Source: Clostridia bacterium (GTDB lineage Bacteria; Acidobacteriota; Terriglobia; Terriglobales; Acidobacteriaceae). From it: a stretch of DNA of 64,000 nucleotides. Shown in pieces: positions 1 to 10,417 of this stretch. A program made the translations under genes and the position numbers. Position 1 is the stretch's first letter. Every line of letters starts with the position of its first letter. The DNA lies in NCBI GenBank assembly GCA_035561135.1, contig DATMYA010000072.1, forward strand, positions 1 to 64,000. Reading direction: 5' to 3'. The notes under the pieces are model-generated. The model did no database searches. It was given only the letters and a program-made list of their open reading frames with translations, and was not told the origin of the DNA.

Positions 1-303
1 GTTCCCGGTGTCGTTTATTCGTACGACAACTACGCGGCCAACACGCGCACGACGGTTACCGCGACGGGCACTGTAACCAAAAGCGCGGTGCGCATCAGCC
101 CCGATCACACCTATCAGTGGAATAGTGCCTGGGACGGTCGCCTCATACGTGGGCACTGGACCGAATGGGAGGGCGGCATTCGCCTGATCCATGCTCAGGA
201 AGGTAAAGACTGGCTGATGCATGCGCTCAAGCCGCCGAGCGGAAAGGCGACTGTGGTCCTGTACACGGACTCAGTCCAGTACCACGGCACGCCCATAGAC
301 TAG
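1..303 (+). CDS. Hypothetical protein, C-terminal part (5' end outside window)
   Basis: Frame 1 is open from the first base to a TAG at 301-303, giving 100 residues of a protein that begins upstream of the window. The GTG at 88 is an internal codon, so the gene should not be started there. The visible part is rich in Tyr, Trp, Thr and His and has no transmembrane segment. It reads like a small soluble or secreted beta-rich domain. I do not recognise the family. It lies left of the tRNA-Ala 3' end and could belong to an island integrated there. Confidence 0.55.
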   Translation, partial: VPGVVYSYDNYAANTRTTVTATGTVTKSAVRISPDHTYQWNSAWDGRLIRGHWTEWEGGIRLIHAQEGKDWLMHALKPPSGKATVVLYTDSVQYHGTPID

Positions 304-782
304 CCGTTCACTAGACTTTCTCGAAGCGAACGGCCCGGTATCGACGCACATATAAGGCTACCCCGCCCTAGCAAAGCTAGCACGGGGTACCCTCAACAGT
401 AGTTCTGCATCCCACACTTTAGCCTGGGCCACCCCACCAGAAAATTCCATATCAGGCTTGTAGTCTAAGAGCGATATCGGGATCACTCGCGACAGCAGAT
501 TTCGCCCAAAGTCTTTATCGGAGAGTTCGTACTTTGCCGCTCTTGGCTGTAGCAGTTCGGCACGACCAGGGACGTGACCAGCTTGCTGACAACATCCTTC
601 GGGACCCGCAATTGCCTCTACCACTTCCTTCTGCGAGAGCCCCCAATACTGTATTAGCCATCCTTAGGACGAGAATAATCCGACCGGCGTTAGCGTCGGC
701 GCTGTTTAGGCTTATTGGGTCGAATCTTGGTTGGAAGAGAAAGCAGTAGCAGTTAAAGCTCTGGTAAGTCTTTGAAAAGATT
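304..782. other. Gene-poor stretch between partial gene and tRNA-Ala
   Basis: There is no convincing gene in these 479 bases. A minus-strand frame (358-624) has a protein-like beginning with an in-frame stop just upstream of its start region, but no ribosome binding site and no recognisable domain. It may be a decayed fragment. No terminator with a T-run was seen. Confidence 0.5.
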
Positions 783-858
783 TGGTGGACCTGGTCGGGA
801 TCGAACCGACGACCTCTTCCATGCCATGGAAGCGCGCTCCCAGCTGCGCCACAGGCCC
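783..858 (-). tRNA. tRNA-Ala (anticodon GGC)
   Basis: The minus strand reads GGGCCTG...CAGGTCC, which pairs as a 7-bp acceptor stem with one G-T pair. The anticodon stem is CTTCC/GGAAG with loop ATGGCAT, so the anticodon is GGC (Ala). The T arm has GGTTCGATCC. The discriminator A is at 786 and CCA is encoded at 785-783. It decodes GCC/GCU alanine codons. It lies downstream of kdsD on the same strand, 134 bases away. Confidence 0.95.
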
Positions 859-992
859 ACTTTTAAAAGGAAGATCGCGAGCACACACTCGCGACGAGTT
901 GTATTTTCTCGCACTTGCAACCATCAAGTCAAATGCGCTGTTGGAAGCATAGTGCTGAACTTGCTGAAACTCTCCACTTTGATTCCGCAGCC

Positions 993-1979
993 TCAGACCA
1001 TCTGCGTTCCCCACAGATCGTGCAGATGCAGGATACCTTCCAGTCGATCGTCCTCGGACACTACTGCCAGTGATGTGATCTTTTTCTGCTCCATTACGTC
1101 GAGCGCCTGCGTTGCGAAGGCGTCCGGGGAGATCGTCTTCGGGTTGCGCGTCATGCATTCGCCCGCCGTGAGCTCCATAACGTCTTTGCCGCGGCGCTCC
1201 AGCAGCCTTCGCAAATCGCCATCGCTAATGATGCCGAGCAACCGGCCATCTTCTAAGACGGTCGTGATCCCCAGGCCTTTGCTGGACATTTCGAATACCA
1301 CGTCGCTCATGCTTGTCGAAGCCGTGACGCGCGGCACCGCGCCGCCCGTGTGCATCAGCGCACTGACGCGAGCGAGTTTTTTTCCGAGCTTGCCTCCGGG
1401 ATGCAGGTTCGCAAAATCTTCTTCACGGAAACCGCGCTTCTCGCTCAGCGCCACGGCCAGTGCGTCGCCTAGTGCGAGCATCGTCGTCGTTGACGCAGTC
1501 GGCGCCAACCCTAGCGAACACGCCTCCTTATCGATGGAGCAATCGAGCGCAATATCCGCGGCCTGCGCGAGCGAAGAAACGTATCCGTTGCGCGGATACA
1601 GTTGGTCGCCCGTGAAAGTAATGAGCGGAACTGCCAGGCGTTTGATTGTCGGAAGCAGCTCCAGTATCTCTGCCGTATCGCCGCTCGCAGAGAGTGCTAC
1701 GACAACATCCCCTCGTGCGATCATGCCCAGATCGCCGTGCAAGGCTTCCGCCGGATGCAGGTACAGCGCGGGTGTGCCCGTAGAACTCAGCGTGGCAGCT
1801 ATCTTTCGCGCGATCAGGCCGCTCTTGCCCATGCCCGTGACAACCGCTCGCCCAATACAGCAATAAAGCAACTCAAGTGCGCTGTTGAACGGCGCGCACA
1901 TCGGCCCTGCAATACGGTCAGCAAGACGCCGAAGGGCCTCCGCTTCGATGCGTACAACGTTTTCGCCTGTGCGATTCAT
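993..1979 (-). CDS. kdsD: Arabinose-5-phosphate isomerase (KpsF/GutQ family)
   Basis: This cytoplasmic enzyme converts D-ribulose 5-phosphate to D-arabinose 5-phosphate, the first step of Kdo synthesis for lipopolysaccharide. An N-terminal SIS sugar-isomerase domain (about residues 35-170, with GMGKSGLIARKIAATL and HPAEALHGDLG) is followed by two CBS domains. From the ATG at 1979 the product is 328 residues, the same length as E. coli KdsD. A TTG at 2006 would add nine residues; neither start has a strong SD site. It is the last gene of a minus-strand series pyrG-kdsA-(NmrA-like)-kdsD. kdsC and kdsB are not in the window. Confidence 0.93.
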   Translation of the reverse strand: MNRTGENVVRIEAEALRRLADRIAGPMCAPFNSALELLYCCIGRAVVTGMGKSGLIARKIAATLSSTGTPALYLHPAEALHGDLGMIARGDVVVALSASGDTAEILELLPTIKRLAVPLITFTGDQLYPRNGYVSSLAQAADIALDCSIDKEACSLGLAPTASTTTMLALGDALAVALSEKRGFREEDFANLHPGGKLGKKLARVSALMHTGGAVPRVTASTSMSDVVFEMSSKGLGITTVLEDGRLLGIISDGDLRRLLERRGKDVMELTAGECMTRNPKTISPDAFATQALDVMEQKKITSLAVVSEDDRLEGILHLHDLWGTQMV

Positions 1980-2059
1980 GGAAGAAGGTAATCGTAGCAG
2001 AAACAACGATCCGCTTCGCTTCTTTACCCCGCCCCTGTCGGAGCTTTAGCGCGGCTTGC

Positions 2060-2090
2060 ACCGAGGCCGGGAGCACGTCCGGGCCTCGGT
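2060..2090 (-). terminator. Hairpin downstream of NmrA-like gene
   Basis: A perfect 9-bp stem (ACCGAGGCC / GGCCTCGGT) with a 13-base loop lies ten bases after the NmrA-like stop codon. It has no T-run, so it may be a weak terminator or an RNA-stability hairpin in front of kdsD. Confidence 0.4.
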
Positions 2091-2098
2091 TGAATCTG

Positions 2099-2977
2099 CT
2101 ATGCGCCTGTCGCGCTGGCCTTCGCCATGCTCGCAAGCTCGGCAGCGAAATCCTGAAACTTCCTCAGAGCGTGGCCCAAGGCTTTCTGCTGCTGGGCAAA
2201 ATCCTCGGCGCTGGCGCGGAGGCCATGCTTCTGGAAGAAGTCGTACATGATTCGCAAGTCGTCCACAAGCCACTCTGGCATGAACTGTTTCGATTGCGCG
2301 GCGAAGGCGTCGAGATCGTCACCACCATAATGGACGGGAGTTCCGAAAGCTTCCGAATAAATCTCGGCCGTTGTCTCGCCCGTCAGCACATCCGGCCCCA
2401 CAAGCGGATACGTTTGTCCCTCATGACCGCTGCCGGTCAGCACATTCACCGCTGCATCGGCAATGTCCCGCACATCGACGCGGTTCAGTCCCACACTTCC
2501 AAAAGGTTGCGGATACACTCCGTGCTTCGTGATCGGGTCCATGTACCAGAAATCATTTTGGTAGAAGTTATTGGCCGCCAGGATCGTGTACGAAAGCCCC
2601 GCGCGCTCGATCTCCGCCCTGATGTCGATTTTGGTCTTGAAGTGGGGAATGTGCGGCGCCTTGTCTACATTGTGAATGCCGAGAAATACGACCCGCCGCA
2701 CACCTGCCTGCTTCATGGCCCGAATCACGTTCGTGCCCTCGTCCGCTTCCGACTGGCTCAGCGCTGTCAACAGGAACACAGCGTCCACACCCTGCACAGC
2801 AGCAGAAAGCGTTTCCGGTTTCAGCAAGTCAGCCATTACGGCAGTCGCGCCTGCGGGAAGGTTCCGAGCGCGTTCCGGCGAGCGCGTACCGACGCGCACA
2901 TCAAGGTCCTCGGCAGCTAAGCCGGCCACTACTTTCGATCCAACCGTTCCCGTACCACCTAGCACCAGAACTTGCAT
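2099..2977 (-). CDS. NmrA-like NAD(P)-binding reductase/epimerase-like protein
   Basis: The 292-residue protein has an atypical short-chain dehydrogenase fold. The N-terminal nucleotide motif GGTGTVGSKV is followed by TRSPERARNLP, typical of the NmrA/SDR_a5 group that uses or senses NAD(P)H. There is no classical YxxxK pair in the usual place, so catalysis is uncertain. It could be a quinone reductase-like enzyme or a redox sensor. The start at 2977 has an SD site (GGGGAG, 7 bases upstream); the longer frame to 3091 reads through non-coding-like sequence. It sits between kdsA and kdsD, which normally neighbour each other, so it looks inserted. Confidence 0.8.
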   Translation of the reverse strand: MQVLVLGGTGTVGSKVVAGLAAEDLDVRVGTRSPERARNLPAGATAVMADLLKPETLSAAVQGVDAVFLLTALSQSEADEGTNVIRAMKQAGVRRVVFLGIHNVDKAPHIPHFKTKIDIRAEIERAGLSYTILAANNFYQNDFWYMDPITKHGVYPQPFGSVGLNRVDVRDIADAAVNVLTGSGHEGQTYPLVGPDVLTGETTAEIYSEAFGTPVHYGGDDLDAFAAQSKQFMPEWLVDDLRIMYDFFQKHGLRASAEDFAQQQKALGHALRKFQDFAAELASMAKASATGA

Positions 2978-3274
2978 AGCTATCTCCCCGCAAAGACTGA
3001 GTCGCAAAATATCCAGTGTTGGATGTAGCTCGACCTCCACCGGTCGCAATAGAAAAGCTCTCGCGATTGCGAAAGCTCTGACCTCAAACAAATTAGAGCG
3101 CCATGTCTACCGGAGCGCCGAGGCGCGAAGTGGAGACACCCTGCGTTTCGTGTGGCGTACGCTCACCCATGGTGCGTGTTCTGATTGGCTTTGTCAGCAG
3201 TCTCAGCCCTCGCGAGTGCGGGAGCTTTTGGGTAGGGAAGCCTTATTCACGAACGCGCAGAATCCAGAATAAAG

Positions 3275-4102
3275 CTATTCCGTCCGCATGTTCGCCGCTG
3301 CGTGCACGGCGATCAGTTGTTGCAATACGCCGCGTAGATTCTTCAGGTCAAGCGCGTTTGCCCCATCCGACTTCGCCTGCGCGGGGTTGTCATGAACTTC
3401 CATGAATATGCCGTCGATTCCGGCCGCAACCGCCGCCCGCGAAAGCACAGGGATGAACTGCGGCTGTCCACCACTCTGGGCTCCATCGCCCGCAGAGGGA
3501 AGTTGCACGCTATGGGTAGCGTCGAACACCACTGGCGCGAACTCACGCATGATTGCCAACGAACGCATATCAACAACGAGATTGTTGTAGCCGAAGCTCG
3601 ATCCCCGCTCCGTCAGAAAAACGCGGTCATTGCCACTCTCGCGGATCTTGGCCACCGCGTGTTGCATATCCCACGGCGAAACGAACTGACCCTTCTTGAT
3701 GTTCACCGCTCGCCCGGACTTTGCCGCCGCTACAAGCAAGTCGGTCTGTCGGCACAGGAACGCCGGAATTTGCAGCACATCCACCGCTTCCGCCACGCGC
3801 TCTACATCGTGCGCATCGTGGACATCGGTCAGCACGGGAACACCAACACTCTTCGCAACGCTGGCGAGAATCCGCAATCCATCATCCATGCCCGGTCCGC
3901 GAAAACTGCGAATGGAAGTGCGATTCGCTTTGTCGTACGAAGCTTTGAAGATGTAGGGCAGGTGCAGAGCCGTGCAAACGCCAGCAATAGAATTTGCCAT
4001 CTTCAAAGCGTGCTCTTCGCTCTCAATAACGCACGGACCGGCAATGAGGAACAGTTCGCCGGAGCCGACAGTAACGTTTCCAACCTGGAAGTTTTCGATC
4101 AT
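3275..4102 (-). CDS. kdsA: 3-deoxy-8-phosphooctulonate synthase (KDO-8-P synthase)
   Basis: The enzyme condenses phosphoenolpyruvate with D-arabinose 5-phosphate to Kdo 8-phosphate in the cytoplasm, using the product of KdsD. The 275 residues carry the family signatures [50 protein letters not shown] and FMEVHDNP. The Cys in GPCVIES (residue 24), with the His of DATHS and the Glu/Asp of MEVHDNP, is the ligand set of the metal-dependent class; metal-independent enzymes have Asn at the Cys position. It lies 98 bases after pyrG on the same strand and is probably co-transcribed with it. Confidence 0.96.
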   Translation of the reverse strand: MIENFQVGNVTVGSGELFLIAGPCVIESEEHALKMANSIAGVCTALHLPYIFKASYDKANRTSIRSFRGPGMDDGLRILASVAKSVGVPVLTDVHDAHDVERVAEAVDVLQIPAFLCRQTDLLVAAAKSGRAVNIKKGQFVSPWDMQHAVAKIRESGNDRVFLTERGSSFGYNNLVVDMRSLAIMREFAPVVFDATHSVQLPSAGDGAQSGGQPQFIPVLSRAAVAAGIDGIFMEVHDNPAQAKSDGANALDLKNLRGVLQQLIAVHAAANMRTE

Positions 4103-4200
4103 CTCAAACTCTTGAGTCTGTCACGCATTGCAACTCTTTACCCGTGTCAAGCTGAGCGCAGCGAAGCTCAGCTTTCCATCAGTACGCGAATACGAGAGCC

Positions 4201-5994
<1,794 letters not shown>

Positions 5995-6045
5995 CTAAAA
6001 TAGGCAGGAAGAGCAGGGCCTCTCATCTGCTATTTTCTTTTTGCT

Positions 6046-6972
6046 ATGCGCAGGTTTCTCCAATTCGCACTGGCTCTGGCGCTGCTGTTGAGCAGCGTCC
6101 TGCTCTTGGCCGAGACCAGCAAACGCCTCGTCCTGAAGGACGGTTCGTACCAGCCGGTCAGCAAGTGGGAAGTGAAGGGCGAGCGTGTCCGCTACTTCAG
6201 CACGGAGCGCGCCGAGTGGGAGGAAGTCCCGGTCTCCCTGGTGGACTGGCCGGCTACGGAGAAGTGGAACTCGCAGCGCGCTGCGCTCAACGCCGATACG
6301 GCCGCCGCTACCGCAGAGGAAAAAGCAGAGCGAGAAGCCGAAGCTGCCAAGACTCCAACCATCGCTCCCGGCATAACACTGCCCGCTACCGGCGGTGTTT
6401 TCGTGCTGGACACCTACAGCGGACAGCAGCAGCTTTCAGAGCTGGTCCAGACCAGCGGAGCGATCAACAAGCAAACGGGCAAGAACATCCTCCGAGCTGC
6501 CATCAATCCTGTCGCTTCAGCCAAGCAAAGCATAGAGTTGAAGGGAGCGCGCGCGCGTGTGCAGGTTCACGTGCCGCAACCGGAAATCTATGTCGATATC
6601 GACACCGACACGCAGGCGCAACCGTTGGCGCTGACCGACCATTTTCGGCTGGTGCGCTTGGAGCAGAAGAAAGATATGCGCGTGCTCGGGAACGTGAAGA
6701 TAGCCTTCTACGGCAAGGTGCGCCAGGAGCAAACTTTTATACCGACGCGCGCAGAGAAAGTCTCAGGCGACTGGGTGAAACTGCTTCCCACAAAGCCGCT
6801 CACGCTAGGAGAGTACGCCGTTGTCGAGATGCTTGGCGAAAAAGAAATGAACCTGTACGTATGGGATTTCGGCTTCAATCCTGCTGCGCCGGAGAATCCG
6901 AGCGCGTGGAAGCCTGAGCCTGCGAAGCAACGAACCTACGAATCTCCTGTCCTAATTCCGCAAAAGAAATAA
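6046..6972 (+). CDS. Secreted protein of unknown function
   Basis: The 308-residue product has a clear signal peptide (RR, then a hydrophobic run to LLLAE around residue 22). An Ala/Glu-rich segment follows near residues 85-105, then a beta-rich region with repeated strand-like stretches. It ends in a Pro/Lys-rich tail. No catalytic motif was recognised. An SLA1- or SHD1-like reading is possible for KDGSYQPVSKWEVKGERVRY near the N-terminus, a pattern seen in many periplasmic acidobacterial proteins. It is divergent from pyrG, with 180 bases between the two starts. Confidence 0.7.
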   Translation: MRRFLQFALALALLLSSVLLLAETSKRLVLKDGSYQPVSKWEVKGERVRYFSTERAEWEEVPVSLVDWPATEKWNSQRAALNADTAAATAEEKAEREAEAAKTPTIAPGITLPATGGVFVLDTYSGQQQLSELVQTSGAINKQTGKNILRAAINPVASAKQSIELKGARARVQVHVPQPEIYVDIDTDTQAQPLALTDHFRLVRLEQKKDMRVLGNVKIAFYGKVRQEQTFIPTRAEKVSGDWVKLLPTKPLTLGEYAVVEMLGEKEMNLYVWDFGFNPAAPENPSAWKPEPAKQRTYESPVLIPQKK

Positions 6973-7086
6973 CTCGCACTTCGGCGCCGAGGTGGCGCTC
7001 GATCTTGCTTTTCTCCATCCTAACAATGCCTGATGTTGTTGCGCGATAGCTCTGCTCGGCTTCTAAGGAAGGCAGGAGTGATAACG

Positions 7087-7887
7087 ATGAAAGGCTTCGC
7101 CGAAAAAGTTGCATTGATTACCGGCGGGAGCGCGGGAATTGGAAAAGCGGCGGCGCTGGCGTTTGCACGAGAAGGCGCAAAGGTCGTGCTGGCCGCTCGT
7201 CACGCAAGGCGAGGGAACGAGGTCGTGCGCGAGATTGAAGCTGCGGGCGGGCAGGCTTTGTTCGTGGCGTGCGATGTTTCGCGCGCTGATGAAGTTCGAG
7301 AGCTGGTGAGACGCACGGTGGGAAGCTATGGCCGCCTCGATTGCGCGTTCAACAATGCGGCTGCCATCGACGTAATCAAGATGCAGCGGACGGCGGACAT
7401 CACAGAAGAGGACTTCGACCGCGAGATGGCGCTGAACATGAAGAGCGTCTGGCTCTGCATGAAGTTTGAACTCACGCAGATGCTGGCACAGACACCAACC
7501 GGCGGCGTCATCGTGAACACATCATCGGTAAATGGCCTGGGAGCGGCGTCGATGGCGGCACCATATTCGGCAGCGAAGTCAGCAATCCTGGCGCTGACAA
7601 AGGCGGCGGCGCAGGAATATGCGTCGGATGGCATCCGCGTGAATGCGCTGGTTCCGGGCGGATTCCGCACGCCTGGTTTGGAAGGCATGTTCGAACGGTT
7701 CTCCGGCGGGAATGCCGAAGCGATGCATGCGATCGAGCAACGTTACGCGGAGTTGAACCCGATGAAGAGACTTGGCGATGCGAGCGAAGCGGCAGAGGCT
7801 GTGCTGTGGCTATGCTCGGAAGGTGCATCGTATGTAACGGGGCACTCGCTGATTGTGGATGGTGGAATGACCGCTTGGGCGCGGTGA
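7087..7887 (+). CDS. Short-chain dehydrogenase/reductase (classical SDR)
   Basis: The 266-residue classical SDR shows the cofactor motif TGGSAGIGKA near the N-terminus, NNAA, the catalytic Ser in NTSSVNG, and YSAAK (Tyr and Lys of the active site). The Arg-rich stretch AARHARRGNE after the second strand suggests NADP preference. The substrate is unknown. The ATG at 7087 follows a GGCAGGAG site; the frame to 7033 has no such signal. It seems to be transcribed alone; the next gene is convergent. Confidence 0.9.
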   Translation: MKGFAEKVALITGGSAGIGKAAALAFAREGAKVVLAARHARRGNEVVREIEAAGGQALFVACDVSRADEVRELVRRTVGSYGRLDCAFNNAAAIDVIKMQRTADITEEDFDREMALNMKSVWLCMKFELTQMLAQTPTGGVIVNTSSVNGLGAASMAAPYSAAKSAILALTKAAAQEYASDGIRVNALVPGGFRTPGLEGMFERFSGGNAEAMHAIEQRYAELNPMKRLGDASEAAEAVLWLCSEGASYVTGHSLIVDGGMTAWAR

Positions 7888-7920
7888 GCGCGGGAGAGGC
7901 ACTTGCTTCCAGCTTAAACT

Positions 7921-8970
7921 CTAGGTGAGCATCCCTTGCTGGGCGACGGAAATATTGTCGCGAGTGCTGTTCTTGACTGCGTACATCATCTCGTCTGCCT
8001 GCTGGATGATTTCGTGCGCGGTCTTCGCGTCTTCCGGATAGGTGGCCACACCCATCGATGCGCGCACATTTAGATTGAGTCCGTCTTCTGCGAGGAAAAA
8101 AGTGTTGCGCAGCACGTCCCGCAGCCTGCGAGCGACAACGAGCGCGGATTCTTTTCCGGTCTGTGGCAGCAGTACGACGAATTCATCTCCGCCGTAACGG
8201 AAGGCATAGTCGATCAAGCGCAGATGCGACTTGATGGCGTACCCGATTTCGGCGAGCAACTTGCTACCGACGAGATGTCCGTGCGTGTCGTTGACCTGCT
8301 TGAAGCGATCGAGGTCGAGGAAGAGGATTGTGAACTCGTATCCGAAGCGAGCGGAACGGTAGACCTCGGACTCGAGGGTCTTATACAGATGGCGGGCATT
8401 GTAAAGCCCTGTGCAGTCGTCGGTGATGGTGAGTTCCTGAATCTTCTCAACCGATCGCGCGTTGTCGATGGCGATGGCGGCGTAGTCGGCGAGCGTCTGC
8501 AGGAGCAGGAGTTCGTTTTCGCCGAACCCCTTCATGTCCACATTGACCAGCTGAATGACGCCCAGGACACGGTGTTTGGAACTGAGCGGGATGCAGATGA
8601 TGGAGCTCGTCTGCCACTTCGTCATCTCGTCGATGCGTTTGGCAAAACGCGGGTCGGTGTAGACATCCGGCACGATGACAGCCTCGTCGTGCTTGGCCAC
8701 CCAGCCGGCAATGCCTTCGCCCATCTTCAGGCGTACGGTTTTGAGAGTATCGGAAGCGTCCCCGACGGCAATCGCGAAATACAATTCATCGCGTTCCTCG
8801 TCCACCATCAGCAGCGACCATGTGTCCGGCCGGAAGTACGCGGCCATCTTTTCCATGATCGTTTGCAGAATGGAGTCGAGATTCAACGACGAGGTGAGCG
8901 CCTTCGCGACGTCGTGGAATATCCCCAACTGTTGGACTTGCCGTTTGCTGGCGCCGTTCGACTCAGTCAT
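7921..8970 (-). CDS. GAF-domain diguanylate cyclase (GGDEF)
   Basis: The protein probably makes cyclic di-GMP from two GTP in response to a ligand or redox state sensed by an N-terminal GAF domain. The GAF domain covers about residues 25-170 and the GGDEF domain about 180-340. The active-site GGDEF is intact at residues 260-264. An inhibitory I-site (RLID, residues 251-254) lies five residues before it, so product inhibition is expected. There are no transmembrane segments, so the protein is cytoplasmic. Total length is 349 residues. A PilZ effector gene lies at 18.4 kb, but there is no direct linkage. Confidence 0.93.
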   Translation of the reverse strand: MTESNGASKRQVQQLGIFHDVAKALTSSLNLDSILQTIMEKMAAYFRPDTWSLLMVDEERDELYFAIAVGDASDTLKTVRLKMGEGIAGWVAKHDEAVIVPDVYTDPRFAKRIDEMTKWQTSSIICIPLSSKHRVLGVIQLVNVDMKGFGENELLLLQTLADYAAIAIDNARSVEKIQELTITDDCTGLYNARHLYKTLESEVYRSARFGYEFTILFLDLDRFKQVNDTHGHLVGSKLLAEIGYAIKSHLRLIDYAFRYGGDEFVVLLPQTGKESALVVARRLRDVLRNTFFLAEDGLNLNVRASMGVATYPEDAKTAHEIIQQADEMMYAVKNSTRDNISVAQQGMLT

Positions 8971-9081
8971 TGCTCACAGTGTCCCATGTGCGCGTACAGT
9001 TAGGAGTGGTTCGAGAAGCCGTATTATAGGGCTCACTCCTTGTCGCGGCAACAAACGTTCGTAACGGCGATGCTATAGGAG

Positions 9082-9192
9082 GTGCCCGTCGAGCGTAACC
9101 TTAAACGGCTGATTACGTTGCTAGTTGCACTTGTTTTCGTTGACTTGGCTGCTGCGGAAACCTATGATGCGACTGGAATTCCCTTACTATAA
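9082..9192 (+). other. Short signal-peptide-like ORF upstream of the RodZ-like gene
   Basis: A 36-codon frame starting at GTG 9082 encodes a basic start, a hydrophobic core and an AAA-E cleavage-like site, then ends after ten more residues. An eight-base anti-SD match, AGGAGGTG, lies at 9077-9084 and overlaps the GTG, so that GTG cannot use it. No other start lies at normal spacing. It may be the remnant of a secreted protein gene or a leader peptide. Confidence 0.25.
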
Positions 9193-9215
9193 CGAATTGC
9201 AGGCTCGGCCTGGGG

Positions 9216-10124
9216 TTGGTGCCCGTGGGAACGTTTGGCGAAAAACTGCGGCGTGAACGAGAAATGCGTGCCATCACGCTGGATGAGATCGCCGAGGCGA
9301 CCAAGATTGGAACGCGTTCGTTGAAGGCGCTGGAAGACGAACACTTCGACATCCTTCCGGGTGGAATTTTCAATCGCGGGTTCGTCCGCGCTTACGCGAA
9401 ATACCTGGGGATTGACGAAGAGCAGGCGGTTTCCGATTACTTGAACGCGGCAGGTGAGCAGCAACCGGAAAAGGTTGTTTTGCCGAGTGAACCAATCACG
9501 GCGCAAGCCGAAGCCGTCAAGAGCCGGGAAGCCTTAGAGTCAGTTCGCGAAAAGGGATCGGCCGGAGCCTGGGTCGCCTTTGCGCTTTTTTTGCTGCTGA
9601 TCACGGGTGGCAGCGCGGGTTGGAAGTATTACAAGCAGCGCCAGGACGCACCTAGACCGATTCCACAGCCGGAGGTGACGTCCACGCAGACAGCTACCCC
9701 GAGCGCGACTTCTGTCGCCACTGACCCGTCGGCGGTGGCACCGCAAGACGGCGCGATTGCAGGGCAATCTCCAGAGGGCGCGACGGGTTCTGTAGGCGAG
9801 CCTGCGCAAGGCACTGCCACAAATCCACTTACATCGCAACCTGCACCTGGCGCAACGCAAGCTGGCGCGAAAGATAAGGCGCCGATCGAGTTGCAGATCA
9901 GCGTAACGCAACCGACGTGGGTGTCGATCAAAGCAGATGGGCAAGCGGCGACGACGCAGACTCTGCGGGTTTCCGACCAGAAGCTCGTACTGGCGCAAGA
10001 GCGAGTCGTGGTTACCACGGGTAACGCTGTATTTGTGACCTGCAACGGGAAGTCGCTGGGTATGGTGGGCGAGAGTAACAGGCGCTCCGTGCTTCGCTTC
10101 ACCTCTGAATGTGTTTTGCAGTAA
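9216..10124 (+). CDS. RodZ-like helix-turn-helix membrane protein
   Basis: The N-terminal 75 residues form a cytoplasmic HTH_25 domain (FGEKLRREREMRAITLDEIA, then GGIFNRGFVRAYAKYLGID). One transmembrane segment follows at about residues 117-137. A Thr/Ala/Pro/Gln-rich linker (145-215) and a C-terminal DUF4115-like domain complete the 302 residues. This is the RodZ layout, in which the HTH domain binds MreB and the outer domain helps elongation. The start is TTG 9216, with GTG 9219 or 9225 as alternatives; no strong SD site decides. mre genes are not adjacent, so the rodZ assignment rests on architecture only. Confidence 0.8.
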   Translation: MVPVGTFGEKLRREREMRAITLDEIAEATKIGTRSLKALEDEHFDILPGGIFNRGFVRAYAKYLGIDEEQAVSDYLNAAGEQQPEKVVLPSEPITAQAEAVKSREALESVREKGSAGAWVAFALFLLLITGGSAGWKYYKQRQDAPRPIPQPEVTSTQTATPSATSVATDPSAVAPQDGAIAGQSPEGATGSVGEPAQGTATNPLTSQPAPGATQAGAKDKAPIELQISVTQPTWVSIKADGQAATTQTLRVSDQKLVLAQERVVVTTGNAVFVTCNGKSLGMVGESNRRSVLRFTSECVLQ

Positions 10125-10144
10125 TGTGTGGTGCAGTAATGTTT

Positions 10145-10164
10145 GGCGCCATCATGATGGTGCA
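10145..10164. repeat. Palindrome downstream of the RodZ-like gene
   Basis: GCGCCATCA/TGATGGTGC forms a near-perfect palindrome with one G-T mismatch, just after the stop codon. Around it TGCAGTAA occurs three times (near 10118, 10130 and 10161). There is no T-run. The role is unknown; an operator or a decayed terminator are options. Confidence 0.35.
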
Positions 10165-10417
10165 GTAAGAGCGGACAGTCCTACGGCTGCCATAATTTGC
10201 CGTTCAATGCAGCCTGCTGCCGTTCGAGCGTTTTCATTGCGGACGCCTGTAGTTCTCTGTAAACTTCCAGTGTTAAGTAGAACGACTGCAGCGGCTTGGC
10301 TGTGCCCCTCGCCAAATAGATCGAATGGGTACCCCACACGGGAACCCTACCGAGCGAAATTCGTTGGAATGGCTCCGAGCCCCGTACGTCCCGAATGAAC
10401 TCCAAGGAGAAGCAACC

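Noticed and set aside
358..624. Minus-strand frame of 88 residues left of tRNA-Ala
   Set aside because: No SD site, an in-frame stop just upstream of its beginning and no familiar domain; kept only as a possible remnant.
2090..2920. Long plus-strand frame opposite the NmrA-like gene
   Set aside because: It mirrors the codon structure of the real gene on the other strand; its His/Arg-rich translation is typical of a shadow frame.
10181..10405. Minus-strand 74-residue frame in front of metK
   Set aside because: The end looks protein-like and helical, but the start is a TTG without an SD site and it overlaps the metK ribosome site.
10125..10417. SAM-responsive riboswitch before metK
   Set aside because: I looked for the paired core of SAM and SAH riboswitch classes and found no convincing match. 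A covariance-model search would decide it.
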